Below are positions 26,090 to 35,904 of a stretch of DNA of 64,000 bases, one piece after another. Source of the DNA: Arthrobacter sp. Leaf234 (GTDB lineage Bacteria; Actinomycetota; Actinomycetes; Actinomycetales; Micrococcaceae); contig NZ_LMLU01000001.1 of the NCBI RefSeq assembly GCF_001422665.1, positions 29,282-93,281 on the forward strand, in the 5' to 3' direction. Made by a program: the position numbers and the translations under genes. Numbering within the stretch: the stretch's first letter is position 1; every line of letters begins with the position of its first letter. A model generated the notes under the pieces. The model was not told the DNA's origin, ran no database searches, and saw nothing but the letters and a program-made list of their open reading frames with translations.

Positions 26090-28186
26090 ATGACGCAGCC
26101 CACGGAGTCGTCCGCGACCACAGAGACCACCGATGACCCGTTCCTCTGGCTCGAGGACATCTACGGGGAGAGGCCGCTGGCCTGGGTGCGCGGCGAGAAC
26201 GCAGTGACCGAGCAGGCCCTCGTGACGCCGGGCTTCGAGGACAGCGAGCAGCGCATCCTCGAGGTCCTCGACTCCACCGACCGGATCCCGATGGCCGGGA
26301 AGCACGGCGACTTCTACTACAACTTCTGGCGGGACGCCGAACACCGCCAGGGCGTCTGGCGCCGCACCACCTGGGAGAGCTACACCGCGGCGGACCCGGA
26401 CTGGGACGTCCTCCTCGACGTCGACGCCCTGAGCGCGGCTGAAGGGACGGAATGGGTGTGGTCGGGCGCCCTGTTCCTCCGTCCCGAGGAGGGCAGGCCA
26501 CACCGGAGGGTCCTCGTGGTCGTCTCACCCGACGGTGGGGACGCGGCCCGCTACCGTGAATTCGACCTCGGCACCCGCTCCTTCGTCGACGGCGGCTTCG
26601 ACGTCCCGACGGCGAAGAGCCGCATCAGCTGGGCCGGACCGGATGCCCTCTACGTCGGCACGGACTTCGGCCCCGGCTCCATGACCTCCAGTTCCTACCC
26701 GCGCACGGTGCGGATCCTCAGCCGCGGGGAGGACCTCGCGAGGGCCGAGCCGTACTTCGAGGTGGACGAAGACCACATGGTGGCCATGGTGCTGCACGAT
26801 CCGACCCCGGGCTTCGAGCGGGACCTCGCCGTGGACACCCTCGACTTCTACACCCGGCGCAGCTACCTCCGGGAGGACGGGGCCTGGCGGCTGATCGAGG
26901 TGCCGGAGGACGCCTCCATCTCGCTGCACCGCGAGTGGCTGGTGGTCCGCCCGCGCTCCGACTGGGCGGTCGAGGGCACCACGTTCGGTGCGGGCGCCCT
27001 GCTCGTCATCGGGTTGCGAACCTTCCTCGACGGCGATCGCTCCTTCGAGGTGGTCTTCGAGCCGGATTCCGCCACTTCCCTCCAGTCCTGGAGCTGGACC
27101 CGCAACCACCTGCTGCTCAACCTCCTGCACGACGTCTCGTCGGAGATCCGCATCCTCGACCCGTCGGACGGCTGGAAGGCGGAGCTGCTCGATGACTGTC
27201 CGCCGCTCCACTCCGTGGACGCCTATGCCGTCGACGACGAGGACGATCTCGCGGGTGACGACTACTGGCTCATCGCGACCGGGTTCCTGACGCCGTCGAC
27301 CCTGTACCGGGGCACGATCGGAGGAGGGCACTCGGTGGTGAAGGCGTCGCCGTCCTCCTTCGACGAGGACCTCTTCACGGTCGAGCAGCATTTCGCGATC
27401 TCGAGCGACGGCACGCGCGTGCCCTACTTCCAGATCGCCGCACATGGCCTCCAACTCGACGGCGGCAATCCCACGCTGCTGTCCGGGTACGGGGGATTCG
27501 AGCACTCCCTGACCCCCGCCTACAGCGGCGTCATCGGGCGGGGCTGGCTCGAGCGGACGACGCCCGAGGGACGACACGGTGTCTACGTGCTGGCGAACAT
27601 CCGCGGCGGTGGTGAATACGGGCCGCAGTGGCACCACGCCGCCCTCCACGCCGACCGTCATCGGGCCTATGAGGACTTCGCGGCCATCGCGGCCGACCTC
27701 GTGGAGCGCGGGGTGACCCGGCCCGCCCTCCTGGGCTGCACCGGCCGGAGCAACGGGGGGCTGCTGGTCGGCAACATGCTCACCACGTATCCCGAGCTGT
27801 TCGGTGCCATCTCCTGCGGCGTCCCGCTGCTGGACATGCGGCGCTACTCGAAGCTCTCCGCGGGCTACTCGTGGATCGCCGAGTACGGCGATCCGGACAA
27901 GCCCGAGGAGTGGGAGTACGTGCGGACCTTCTCGCCGTACCACCTCCTGCGTGACGACGTCGAGTACCCGAAGACGCTCATCTGGACGGCGACGAGCGAT
28001 GACCGCGTCGGCCCGGTGCAGGCGCGCAAGATGGCCGCGAGGATGAAGGAGATGGGAATCGGGGACGTCTGGTTCCACGAAGCCCTCGAGGGCGGTCACG
28101 CCGGCGCCGCCGACAACCGCCAGGCGGCCCGGATGCACGCCCTGAGCTTCGAGTTCCTGTGGCGAGCGCTGACGGGCTCCCTCTGA
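26090..28186 (+). CDS. S9 family peptidase (prolyl oligopeptidase)
   Basis: A 698-aa cytosolic serine peptidase that cuts short proline-containing peptides. Seen: N-terminal DPFLWLEDIYGERPLAWVRGEN, the family signature, a beta-propeller region in the middle, then a C-terminal alpha/beta-hydrolase domain. The latter has nucleophile Ser554 in GCTGRSNGGLLVGNML, Asp in WTATSDDRVGP and His in LEGGHAGAAD. There is no signal peptide. The nucleophile motif GRSNGG replaces the commoner GGSNGG. The start is an ATG 6 nt after TAGGAT. Confidence 0.94.
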   Translation: MTQPTESSATTETTDDPFLWLEDIYGERPLAWVRGENAVTEQALVTPGFEDSEQRILEVLDSTDRIPMAGKHGDFYYNFWRDAEHRQGVWRRTTWESYTAADPDWDVLLDVDALSAAEGTEWVWSGALFLRPEEGRPHRRVLVVVSPDGGDAARYREFDLGTRSFVDGGFDVPTAKSRISWAGPDALYVGTDFGPGSMTSSSYPRTVRILSRGEDLARAEPYFEVDEDHMVAMVLHDPTPGFERDLAVDTLDFYTRRSYLREDGAWRLIEVPEDASISLHREWLVVRPRSDWAVEGTTFGAGALLVIGLRTFLDGDRSFEVVFEPDSATSLQSWSWTRNHLLLNLLHDVSSEIRILDPSDGWKAELLDDCPPLHSVDAYAVDDEDDLAGDDYWLIATGFLTPSTLYRGTIGGGHSVVKASPSSFDEDLFTVEQHFAISSDGTRVPYFQIAAHGLQLDGGNPTLLSGYGGFEHSLTPAYSGVIGRGWLERTTPEGRHGVYVLANIRGGGEYGPQWHHAALHADRHRAYEDFAAIAADLVERGVTRPALLGCTGRSNGGLLVGNMLTTYPELFGAISCGVPLLDMRRYSKLSAGYSWIAEYGDPDKPEEWEYVRTFSPYHLLRDDVEYPKTLIWTATSDDRVGPVQARKMAARMKEMGIGDVWFHEALEGGHAGAADNRQAARMHALSFEFLWRALTGSL

Positions 28187-28254
28187 GGGGATCGCCAGGA
28201 CGGGATCGCTTCGAGCGGCCCTCGAGGGCCGCAGCCGACGCCCGACCGGCGGTT

Positions 28255-28284
28255 TTGCTCTTGCCGACCCCTTCTGGGTAACCT
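28255..28284 (+). promoter_or_regulatory. Promoter of tRNA-Ser(GCT)
   Basis: TTGCTC (28255-28260), an 18-nt spacer and TAACCT (28279-28284), 22 nt before the tRNA. Confidence 0.5.
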
Positions 28285-28306
28285 TGGGAGGCTAGAGATA
28301 GCCGAT

Positions 28307-28394
28307 GGAGACGTGCCAGAGCGGCCGAATGGGCTTCACTGCTAATGAAGTGTGGGCCTAAAGCCTACCGGGGGTTCAAATCCCCCCGTCTCCG
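28307..28394 (+). tRNA. tRNA-Ser(GCT)
   Basis: Class II tRNA: acceptor GGAGACG pairs with CGTCTCC, the anticodon loop is CTGCTAA (anticodon GCT, codons AGC/AGT), with a long variable arm and discriminator G. CCA is not encoded. Confidence 0.97.
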
Positions 28395-28397
28395 CTG

Positions 28398-28425
28398 AAA
28401 AGCCCCCGTGTGAACGGGGGCTTTT
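28398..28425 (+). terminator. Terminator after tRNA-Ser(GCT)
   Basis: AAAAGCCCCCGT pairs with ACGGGGGCTTTT around a GTGA loop, with a five-T tract. It can also serve the convergent recQ gene. Confidence 0.92.
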
Positions 28426-28440
28426 TCGCTGTCCGGCTGT

Positions 28441-30555
28441 CTACGCCTTCAGGGCGAGGGCGAACGGCAGCACGCCGTCGGCGCCGGCCGCGCGAAGTGC
28501 CCGGCCGGCCTCGGTGATGGTCCAGCGGCTGTCGGCGAAGTCATCGACGAGCAGCACCGGGCCGGGATTCGCCGCGAACCACGCCGCACCCTCCTCGGGA
28601 ACGGCGAAGTGGTCCCATACCTGGGCGAGGCGGAAGGCGCTGTTGCCACCCGGCTGTCCCTGCGGGAAACCGTGGGGCGTGGTCAGCTGCCCGAGGTAGG
28701 GGATGCGGCCCACCCCGGCGAGTGCCGTCGCCAGGGAGCCGATGAGCTGGGGACGCCGACGCGACGGGACGCTCACGACGGCGACGGGCCGCTCGGCCCA
28801 GCCCCACTGCGCCAGCACCCGCACGACGGCCTCGACGACGGCGGGATCCAGCGGTGCGTCCGGCGTGGAGTCCGCCATGAGTTCCCGCAGCCTGTTGCCC
28901 CAGCCGAGATCCGTCAGTCGCGCCAGGGCCCGCCCGGGGAGGCTCGTCTCCCCGGGCTTGAGCTTCCCCTTGAGCGGCACACCGAGCTTGTCCATGCCGC
29001 TCGGCCACTGCCCTCTGGGCTCCAGCTCGACGCCCACGCGGCTGAGGGCCTGGTTCGCGGAGTCCGACGCCTCATGGGCCACCTCGTCCGAGTACCAGGG
29101 CCCGGCGCAGTTGTCACAGCGACCGCAGGCCGTGGCCGCCGGATCGTCCAGCGACCTCGACAGGAACTCCATGCGGCACCCGCTGGTGTTCTCGTAGTCG
29201 AGCATGGCCCGCTGCTCCACGATGCGCGCCTCGCTGATGCGCCGGTACCGGTCGGCATCGTACGTCCACGGCGCGCCGGTGCTCTCCCATCCGCCCGTGA
29301 CCTTGCGGACGGCGCCGTCGACGTCGAGCACCTTGAGCAGGAGTTCGAGGGGCGAGCGCTTCAGGTTCACGCGGGTCTCGAGCGCCGGCGTGGACAGGAC
29401 GACGCCGGGCTCCAGCGCGTCGAGCACCCGGACGGCCGCGTCCTCGGACGGCATGGAAGCGGTGGCGAAGTACGCCCAGATGTCGCGGTCCTCGGCACCC
29501 GGCAGCAGGAGGACGTCGGCGTTGGGTGTCCCGCGGCCGGCGCGGCCCACCTGCTGGTAGTAGGCGACAGGCGACGATGGCGCGCCGAGGTGCACCACGA
29601 AGCCGAGATCCGGCTTGTCGAATCCCATGCCGAGCGCGCTCGTGGCGACGAGAGCCTTGACCTCGTTGTTCTTCAGTGCAGCCTCGGCCGCCTCCCGGTC
29701 GGTGGGGTCGGTGCGTCCGGTATAGGCCCGGACCGCGTGGCCGTTCTCCCGCAGGAGCCGGGCGGTGTCCTCGGCGGCGGACACGGTGAGCGCGTAGATG
29801 ATGCCGCTGCCCGGCAGGTCGAACAGGTGGGTGAGGAGCCACGCGAGGCGCGAGCGCGGGCTCGGCAATCGGAGGACGCCGAGCCGGAGGGACTTCCGTG
29901 CGAGCTCGCCGCGCAGGGTGAAGACGTCGGTACCGCCGGCACCGAGCTGCTCCTCGACGTCCTCCACCACCCGGGAGTTGGCCGTGGCGGTGGTCGCGAG
30001 GACGGGGACGCCCTGCGGTAGTCCCATGATGAGGTCGCGGAGCCTGCGGTAGTCGGGGCGGAAGTCATGCCCCCAGTCGGAGATGCAGTGGGCCTCGTCG
30101 ATCACGAGCAGACCCGTCCGCCGCATCAGTTCGGGGAGGTACAGCTCCCGGAACGACGGGTTGTTCAGGCGCTCGGGCGAGACCAGCAGGACATCCACCT
30201 CGTCCGCCTGGAGCTTCGCCGTGATGTCCTGCCACTCGGTCTGGTTCGCCGAGTTGATGGCGACGGCACGCACACCGGCGCGTGCTGCAGCGGCCACCTG
30301 GTCCCGCATCAGTGCGAGCAGGGGCGAGACGATGAGCGTCGGGCCGGCCCCCCGCGAGCGCAGCAGCAGGCTCGCCACGAAGTACACCGCGGACTTGCCC
30401 CATCCGGTCCGTTGCACCACGAGCGCGCGCCTGCCACTCTCGACGAGCGCCTCGATGGCCTCGAACTGTCCGTCGTGGAACCGTGCCTCGGGTGAGCCCA
30501 CGAGGGTGTGCAGGATGGCGGTGGCTTGCTCGTTCAGGGTGGTGGTGGGCGACAT
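28441..30555 (-). CDS. recQ: RecQ-family DNA helicase with C-terminal phosphoribosyltransferase-like segment
   Basis: A 704-aa ATP-dependent 3'-5' DNA helicase. Seen: Walker A in VVQRTGWGKSAVYF near residue 46, DEAH box LLVIDEAHCISDWGHDFRPDYRRL, motif V/VI ALGMGFDKPDLGFVVHLG...QQVGRAGRG, and a zinc module CRMEF...CGRCDNC. The last ~50 residues contain VLLVDDFADSRWTITEAGRALRAAGADGVLP, which resembles a PRPP-binding loop. This ComF-like tail is seen in actinobacterial RecQ-like helicases. The ATG at 30555 was chosen because it opens the helicase domain and GATACT ends 6 nt upstream. It is divergent from manB. Confidence 0.9.
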   Translation of the reverse strand: MSPTTTLNEQATAILHTLVGSPEARFHDGQFEAIEALVESGRRALVVQRTGWGKSAVYFVASLLLRSRGAGPTLIVSPLLALMRDQVAAAARAGVRAVAINSANQTEWQDITAKLQADEVDVLLVSPERLNNPSFRELYLPELMRRTGLLVIDEAHCISDWGHDFRPDYRRLRDLIMGLPQGVPVLATTATANSRVVEDVEEQLGAGGTDVFTLRGELARKSLRLGVLRLPSPRSRLAWLLTHLFDLPGSGIIYALTVSAAEDTARLLRENGHAVRAYTGRTDPTDREAAEAALKNNEVKALVATSALGMGFDKPDLGFVVHLGAPSSPVAYYQQVGRAGRGTPNADVLLLPGAEDRDIWAYFATASMPSEDAAVRVLDALEPGVVLSTPALETRVNLKRSPLELLLKVLDVDGAVRKVTGGWESTGAPWTYDADRYRRISEARIVEQRAMLDYENTSGCRMEFLSRSLDDPAATACGRCDNCAGPWYSDEVAHEASDSANQALSRVGVELEPRGQWPSGMDKLGVPLKGKLKPGETSLPGRALARLTDLGWGNRLRELMADSTPDAPLDPAVVEAVVRVLAQWGWAERPVAVVSVPSRRRPQLIGSLATALAGVGRIPYLGQLTTPHGFPQGQPGGNSAFRLAQVWDHFAVPEEGAAWFAANPGPVLLVDDFADSRWTITEAGRALRAAGADGVLPFALALKA

Positions 30556-30636
30556 GCCCCCAGTATCCCAGCCACCTCCCCCACTCGCCCCGGGCTCCTC
30601 CGCCCTGTGGGCAACGGACGTCATGACACCACCCGA

Positions 30637-30642
30637 TACACT
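30637..30642 (+). promoter_or_regulatory. -10 box of a leaderless manB message
   Basis: TACACT ends 7 nt before the GTG at 30650, and no Shine-Dalgarno sequence is present. Confidence 0.55.
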
Positions 30643-30649
30643 TCCAAGC

Positions 30650-32056
30650 GTGATCAAACTCCTCGACCTCTCTGCATCCTTCAAGGCCTATGACGTGCGC
30701 GGGATCGTCGGCGAGACCATCACCGTCGACTCCGTCCGGGCCGTCGGAGCAGCCTTCGTGGATTCCCTGGACCTCGCGGGCGAGACCATCCTGGTCGGAG
30801 GGGACATGCGCCCGTCGTCGCCCGAATTCTCGAAGGCCTTCTCCGAGGGAGCCACCCGCCGCGGCGCGAACGTCCTCTTCCTCGACCTCATCTCCACCGA
30901 CGAGCTCTACTACGCGAGCGGAACGCTCGACGCCGCCGGCGTGACCTTCACGGCCAGCCACAACCCGGCCGAGTACAACGGCATGAAGATGACGCGCCCC
31001 GGCGCGGTCCCGGTGTCTTCCGAGACCGGCCTCGCCGACGTGCAGGAGCGCGCGGAGCGCTACCTCGCCGATGGCAGCATCCCGGCGGTGGAGGTCCAGG
31101 GCGAAACCAGCGTCCGTGACGTCCTCGAGGAGTACTCGCGCTTCCTGCGCGGCCAGGTGGACCTCTCGTCGTCGCGCCCGCTCAAGATCGTGGTCGACGC
31201 CGGCAACGGCATGGCCGGCCTGACCACTCCCGCGGTGCTCGGCGACCGCCTGCTGCCGGCCCTGCCCTTCGAGATCGTGCCCCTGTACTTCGAGCTCGAC
31301 GGTTCGTTCCCCAACCACCCCGCCAACCCGCTGGAGCCGGAGAACCTGCGTGACCTTCAGGCCGCCGTCGTGGAGCACGGCGCCGACATCGGGATCGCGT
31401 TCGACGGCGACGCCGACCGCTGCTTCATCATCGACGAGCAGGGCCAACCGGTCTCGCCGAGCGCCATCACCGCGATGGTCGCCCGCCGCGAGATCGCCCG
31501 CGCGCAGGCGGCCGGCGAGGCCGAGCCGGTGATCATCCACAACCTCATCACCTCCCGCGCGGTCCCGGAACTGATCAGGAACGACGGCGGCCGCCCCGTC
31601 CGCACCCGTGTGGGCCACTCGTTCATCAAGGCGGTCATGGCGAAGGAGGGCGCGGTGTTCGGAGGCGAGCACTCGGCGCACTACTACTTCCGCGACTTCT
31701 GGAACGCGGACACGGGCATGCTGGCGGCCATGCACGTCCTGGCCGCGCTCGGCGAGCAGGACGGCCCGCTGTCGGAGCTCGGCCGCGAGTACGAGCCCTA
31801 CTTCTCCTCCGGCGAGGTCAACTCGAAGGTCGCCGACGTCCAGGCGTCCATCGGGCGCGCCCGCACCGAGTTCGAGCAGGACGGCGTGGTGGTGGACGAC
31901 CTCGACGGCCTCACCTTCACGCCCGACCACGGGGACTGGTGGTTCAACCTCCGGCCCTCGAACACCGAACCGTATCTCCGCCTGAACGCCGAGGCCGTCG
32001 ACCCGCAGACCCTCGAGGACCTGGTGCAGCGCGTCGTCGCCGTGATCCGCGACTAG
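30650..32056 (+). CDS. manB: Phosphomannomutase/phosphoglucomutase
   Basis: A 468-aa alpha-D-phosphohexomutase that interconverts hexose 6- and 1-phosphates for GDP-mannose and cell-envelope glycan synthesis. Seen: SFKAYDVRGIVGETI at the N-terminus, phosphoserine loop TASHNPAEYNGMK near 103-115, metal site DGDADR near 255, sugar loop GGEHSAH, and phosphate-binding RPSNTEPYLRL near 440. The GTG at 30650 is favoured by the TACACT hexamer 7 nt upstream; an in-frame ATG at 30623 would add nine residues. The chemistry is secure, but mannose versus glucose preference is not. Confidence 0.94.
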   Translation: MIKLLDLSASFKAYDVRGIVGETITVDSVRAVGAAFVDSLDLAGETILVGGDMRPSSPEFSKAFSEGATRRGANVLFLDLISTDELYYASGTLDAAGVTFTASHNPAEYNGMKMTRPGAVPVSSETGLADVQERAERYLADGSIPAVEVQGETSVRDVLEEYSRFLRGQVDLSSSRPLKIVVDAGNGMAGLTTPAVLGDRLLPALPFEIVPLYFELDGSFPNHPANPLEPENLRDLQAAVVEHGADIGIAFDGDADRCFIIDEQGQPVSPSAITAMVARREIARAQAAGEAEPVIIHNLITSRAVPELIRNDGGRPVRTRVGHSFIKAVMAKEGAVFGGEHSAHYYFRDFWNADTGMLAAMHVLAALGEQDGPLSELGREYEPYFSSGEVNSKVADVQASIGRARTEFEQDGVVVDDLDGLTFTPDHGDWWFNLRPSNTEPYLRLNAEAVDPQTLEDLVQRVVAVIRD

Positions 32057-32092
32057 CGGAGCCGCCACCGGCACCACCGGCACCACCGACGA

Positions 32093-32128
32093 CGAGAGGC
32101 CCCCTCCATCGGAAGGGGCCTTTCGTGC
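32093..32128. terminator. Terminator between manB and pckG
   Basis: AGGCCCCCTCC (32097-32107) pairs with GGAAGGGGCCT (32111-32121) with one mismatch, followed by TT. It lies between convergent genes. Just upstream (32065-32088) are nearly three copies of CCACCGGCA. Confidence 0.75.
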
Positions 32129-32137
32129 GAGCAACCG

Positions 32138-34015
32138 TCAGGCGTTGCTGAAACGCTGCTTGAGCTCGTCGAGCTGACCCCTGAGCTCGGCGGGCAGGGA
32201 CTCCCCGAAGCGGTCGTACCACTGCCCGATCCCCTCGAGTTCCTCGGCCCATTCGACGGCGTCCACGTGCACGGCCGCCTCGACCTCGGCAGGCGTCATG
32301 TCGAGCCCGCTCACGTCCAGGGCCTCACCCGTGGGGACGTACCCGATGGGCGTCTCGACGGCGTCCGCCGTGCCCTCGAGCCGCTCGACGACCCACTTGA
32401 GGACGCGGGAGTTGTCGCCGAAGCCCGGCCAGGCGAAACCGCCGGACGCCGTCCGGCGGAACCAGTTCACGAGGAAGATCTTCGGCAGGCGGGCCTGGTC
32501 CGCGCCGGCGCTGAGGGTGAGCCAGTGGCGCAGGTAGTCGCCGGCGTCGTACCCGATGAAGGGAAGCATCGCCATCGGGTCACGCCGCACGCGCCCGATC
32601 TCGCCGGCGGCCGCGGCCGTCGTCTCGGACGAGAGCGTGGAGCCCATGAAGATCCCGTTGGCCCAGCTGCGGGACTGGGTGACGAGGGGGACGGTCGTCT
32701 TCCGGCGTCCGCCGAAGAGGATCGCGGAGAGCTCGACGCCGTCGGGCCTGTTGAACTCCTCGGCGAGCATGTCGATCTGGTCGATCGGCGTGCAGAACCG
32801 GGCGTTCGGGTGCGCGGCGGGATGGTCCATCCCGGCGCTCCAGTCACGGCCCTGCCAGTCGGTGAGGTGCGCGGGCACCTCCTCCGTCATGCCCTCCCAC
32901 CAGACACCGCCGTCGTCGGTGAGGGCCACGTTGGTGAACACCGAGTTGCCCTTGGCGATGGCACGCATCGCGTTCGGGTTCGTGTGCCAGCCCGTGCCGG
33001 GTGCGACGCCGAAGAGACCGGCCTCGGGATTGACCGCCCGCAGCTCGCCCTCCTTGCCGAAGCGCATCCAGGTGATGTCGTCGCCGAGGGTCTCGACCTT
33101 CCAGCCGTCGATCGTGGGATCGAGCAGGGCGAGGTTGGTCTTGCCGCAGGCCGACGGGAAGGCAGCCGAGAGGTAGTAGGTCTTGTCCTGCGGCGAGGTG
33201 AGCTTGAGGATCAGCATGTGCTCGGCGAGCCAGCCCTCGTCCCGCGCCATGACGGATGCTATCCGCAGGGCGTAGCACTTCTTGCCGAGCAGGGCGTTGC
33301 CGCCGTATCCGGAGCCGTAGGACCAGATGGAGCGTTCCTCGGGGAAGTGCACGATCCACTTCTCCTCGTTGCACGGCCACGGCACGTCGGCCTGGCCGGG
33401 TTCGAGCGGGGCGCCGAGCGAGTGCAGCGCGGGCACGAAGGGCGCGTCCAGCTCCGTCATGCGGTCCAGGACGGCGCTCCCGATGGTGGCCATGATGCGC
33501 ATCGAGGTGACCACATAGGCGCTGTCGGTGATCTCGACCCCGAACTTCGGGTCCTCGGCGTCGAGGTGTCCCATGACGAACGGGATGACGTACATGGTGC
33601 GCCCGCGCATCGACCCGGTGAACAGGCCTTTGAGCTTGGCCTTCATCTCACCGGGATCCATCCAGTTGTTCGTGAATCCGGCTTCCCGCTCGTCCGTGGA
33701 GCAGATGAAGGTCTGCTCCTCCACGCGCGCAACATCCTTCGGGTCCGAGAACGCTGCGAAGGAGTTGGGAAAGGTCTCGGGGTTCAGCCGGACGAAGGTC
33801 CCTGCGTCGACGAGCTCGTCGGTCAGCCGCGTGTTCTCCGCCTCGGAGCCGTCGACCCAGACCACGTCGGCGGGCTGCGTGAGCTCGCGGACCTCCTCGA
33901 CCCAGGCGAGGAGGCCCGGGTGCGTGGTCGGTGCTGCTCCTGGCGAGGACGCGCGCCGGGCGCCGTCCTCGGTGGTCGTGGTGCCGGGTGCGGACTGCCG
34001 TACGGGATCGCCCAT
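32138..34015 (-). CDS. pckG: Phosphoenolpyruvate carboxykinase (GTP)
   Basis: A 625-aa gluconeogenic enzyme converting oxaloacetate and GTP to PEP, GDP and CO2. Seen: the P-loop with reactive cysteine [13 protein letters not shown], kinase motif [18 protein letters not shown], and the mobile-lid/metal region [19 protein letters not shown]. The N-terminal ~30 residues (Thr/Ala/Pro-rich) are extra and probably flexible. The ATG at 34015 (MGDPVRQ) has an upstream purine-rich AAGGGAAG; an upstream in-frame extension would be non-conserved. With CstA and ManB it suits growth on organic acids or peptides. Confidence 0.96.
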   Translation of the reverse strand: MGDPVRQSAPGTTTTEDGARRASSPGAAPTTHPGLLAWVEEVRELTQPADVVWVDGSEAENTRLTDELVDAGTFVRLNPETFPNSFAAFSDPKDVARVEEQTFICSTDEREAGFTNNWMDPGEMKAKLKGLFTGSMRGRTMYVIPFVMGHLDAEDPKFGVEITDSAYVVTSMRIMATIGSAVLDRMTELDAPFVPALHSLGAPLEPGQADVPWPCNEEKWIVHFPEERSIWSYGSGYGGNALLGKKCYALRIASVMARDEGWLAEHMLILKLTSPQDKTYYLSAAFPSACGKTNLALLDPTIDGWKVETLGDDITWMRFGKEGELRAVNPEAGLFGVAPGTGWHTNPNAMRAIAKGNSVFTNVALTDDGGVWWEGMTEEVPAHLTDWQGRDWSAGMDHPAAHPNARFCTPIDQIDMLAEEFNRPDGVELSAILFGGRRKTTVPLVTQSRSWANGIFMGSTLSSETTAAAAGEIGRVRRDPMAMLPFIGYDAGDYLRHWLTLSAGADQARLPKIFLVNWFRRTASGGFAWPGFGDNSRVLKWVVERLEGTADAVETPIGYVPTGEALDVSGLDMTPAEVEAAVHVDAVEWAEELEGIGQWYDRFGESLPAELRGQLDELKQRFSNA

Positions 34016-34306
34016 GGATCTTCCCTTCGTCGGGTGCTCGATGTGTACCGATGCTAGGGGCGCCGTGTTTCCGTTCCGGGGCGGATGCGCGAAACATCGG
34101 GAGTACGCTGGGCTCGATCCGCGCAGCAGCAGTGATGTCGAGCGCTTACGTTCCAATCTTCTGTGATGAAGGTCACGTAGACCGGTATAGTCAAAGGTGA
34201 ACGAGCGGGCTGATTAGGCGTCACGCACGATCCACGCTAAAGTTGTCTACGGCCAAACGGCCCGCTTGTAGGACGGATTCGCAGTGCGGATCGACGACTT
34301 ACGGAT
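34016..34306. other. Intergenic region between pckG and tRNA-Arg
   Basis: 291 nt with no convincing gene. A TAGCAT hexamer (complement of 34051-34056) could be the pckG -10 box. On the plus strand a strong TATAGT at 34186-34191 follows the short palindrome GGTC-ACGTA-GACC (34171-34183). TTGTCT at 34243-34248 is a weak -35 candidate for the tRNA. Confidence 0.4.
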
Positions 34307-34382
34307 GCGTGCGTAGCTCAACGGATAGAGCATCTGACTACGGATCAGAAGGTTGGGGGTTCGAATCCCTTCGCGCGCACCA
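34307..34382 (+). tRNA. tRNA-Arg(ACG)
   Basis: Acceptor GCGTGCG pairs with CGCGCGC (one G-T pair), the anticodon loop is CTACGGA with anticodon ACG (read as inosine after TadA editing), the T-loop is TTCGAAT, and CCA is encoded at 34380-34382. tadA, whose product edits this tRNA, lies at 39854. Confidence 0.97.
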
Positions 34383-34396
34383 CGGTTCTGACGGAC

Positions 34397-34440
34397 CACA
34401 TGAAGAAGGCCCCGACTCAGGTCGGGGCCTTCTTCATGTG
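34397..34440 (+). terminator. Very long hairpin terminator after tRNA-Arg
   Basis: A perfect 20-bp stem (34397-34416 with 34421-34440) and a TCAG loop. The core is GAAGAAGGCCCCGAC. There is little T-tract beyond the TTCTTC inside the arm. Confidence 0.85.
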
Positions 34441-34476
34441 GTTGCCCACCTGCCGGGTCGGTGGAAGGCTCTGCCT

Positions 34477-35895
34477 ATGAGCGAATCGAAGACCACGGAT
34501 GTCATCATCATCGGCGCCGGCGCAGTGGGCGAGAACGTCGCGGGGCGGGTGGTGCAGAAGGGCCTGACCGCCGTGCTGGTCGAGTCCGATCTCGTGGGCG
34601 GCGAATGCTCCTACTGGGCCTGCATGCCCTCCAAGGCCCTCCTCCGCCCGGGTACGGTCCTGAGCGCAGCCCGCGCCGTCGCCGGTGCGCGCGAGGCCGT
34701 CACCGGCACCATCGACCCGCAGCAGGTCCTCGCCCGCCGCACGTCCTTCACCTCCCACTGGGACGACGCGTCGCAGGAGGAGTGGGTCGCCTCCGCCGGG
34801 ATCACGCTCGAGCGTGGCTGGGCCACCGTCACCGGCGAACGCGAGGTGAGCATCAGCCACAAGGACGGGTCGGAGAGCCGGTACCGCGCCACGCACGCCG
34901 TCGTGCTGGCCACAGGATCGACGCCGACCATCCCTCCCATCGACGGGCTCGCGGATCTCGACTACTGGACCACGCGTGAGGCGACGTCGGCCGAGACGGT
35001 CCCGGCGAGCCTCGCGGTCCTCGGCGGCGGTGTCGCGGGGGTCGAACTGGCCCAGGCCTATGCCCGTCTCGGGGCCGAGGTGACCGTGATCGCCCGGAGC
35101 GGCATCCTCGGTGGCTATCCCGCAGAGGCGTCCGGGCTCGTGCTCGCAGCCCTCCGCGGCGAGGGCATCACCGTTCTCACCGACACCGCGACGAATGCCG
35201 TGCGGACGGTGGACGGGATGTTCGTGCTGGACGTCGGCGACGGCGACACCGTCACCGCCGAGCGCCTTCTCGTCTCCACCGGACGCCACCCCCACACCAC
35301 CGGGCTGGGGCTCGAGGAACTCGGACTCGACCCGAAGAAGATCCGTGGCGACGCCACGGGCCTGGTGCCCGACGCCGGGGGCTGGTTCTACGCCGTCGGC
35401 GACGCCGGCGGGAGGGTGCAGCTGACGCACCAGGGCAAGTACGAGGCACGGATGACCGGGGATGCGATCGCGGCCCGGGCCGCGGGCGCGCTCGGCGCGA
35501 CCGCCGAGGACTGGAGCCCCTACGCCGCGACTGCGGACGACGTCGCCGTCCCCCAGGTGGTCTTCACCGATCCCGAGATCGCGATGGTCGGCCGCACGCT
35601 CGAGCAGGCCCGCAAGGACGGGGTCAACGCGTCGGAGACCTCGCTGCCGATCGCCGTCGCCGGCTCCTCGCTGCACGGCGACGACTACACCGGCTGGGCG
35701 CAGATCGTGGTCGACGAGGACCGCAAGGTCCTGGTCGGGGTGACCTTCGCCGGCCCGGAGGTCTCGGAGCTGTTGCACTCGGCGACGATCGCCGTCGTGG
35801 GTGAAGTGCCCCTGCACCGCCTGTGGCACGCCGTCCCCGCCTACCCGACCGTGAGCGAGGTCTGGCTCCGGCTGCTCGAGAAGTACGGGATGTAG
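34477..35895 (+). CDS. Class I pyridine nucleotide-disulfide oxidoreductase (mercuric-reductase-like)
   Basis: A 472-aa FAD-dependent reductase. Seen: FAD motif DVIIIGAGAVGENVA at 9-23, redox-active GGECSYWACMPSK near 44-56 (C-x4-C), the NAD(P) motif AVLGGGVAGVELAQAYARLGAEV near 185, second FAD motif FYAVGDAGG, and the dimer-interface HAVPAYPTVSEVW with the catalytic His/Glu. It therefore keeps every catalytic feature of the lipoamide/glutathione/mercuric reductase fold, but has no N-terminal heavy-metal domain, and no mer or E2/E3 genes are nearby. The ATG at 34477 follows GGAAGG. Its 3' end faces the SixA-like gene, 9 nt away. Confidence 0.9.
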   Translation: MSESKTTDVIIIGAGAVGENVAGRVVQKGLTAVLVESDLVGGECSYWACMPSKALLRPGTVLSAARAVAGAREAVTGTIDPQQVLARRTSFTSHWDDASQEEWVASAGITLERGWATVTGEREVSISHKDGSESRYRATHAVVLATGSTPTIPPIDGLADLDYWTTREATSAETVPASLAVLGGGVAGVELAQAYARLGAEVTVIARSGILGGYPAEASGLVLAALRGEGITVLTDTATNAVRTVDGMFVLDVGDGDTVTAERLLVSTGRHPHTTGLGLEELGLDPKKIRGDATGLVPDAGGWFYAVGDAGGRVQLTHQGKYEARMTGDAIAARAAGALGATAEDWSPYAATADDVAVPQVVFTDPEIAMVGRTLEQARKDGVNASETSLPIAVAGSSLHGDDYTGWAQIVVDEDRKVLVGVTFAGPEVSELLHSATIAVVGEVPLHRLWHAVPAYPTVSEVWLRLLEKYGM

Positions 35896-35904
35896 CGGCC
35901 GGGG

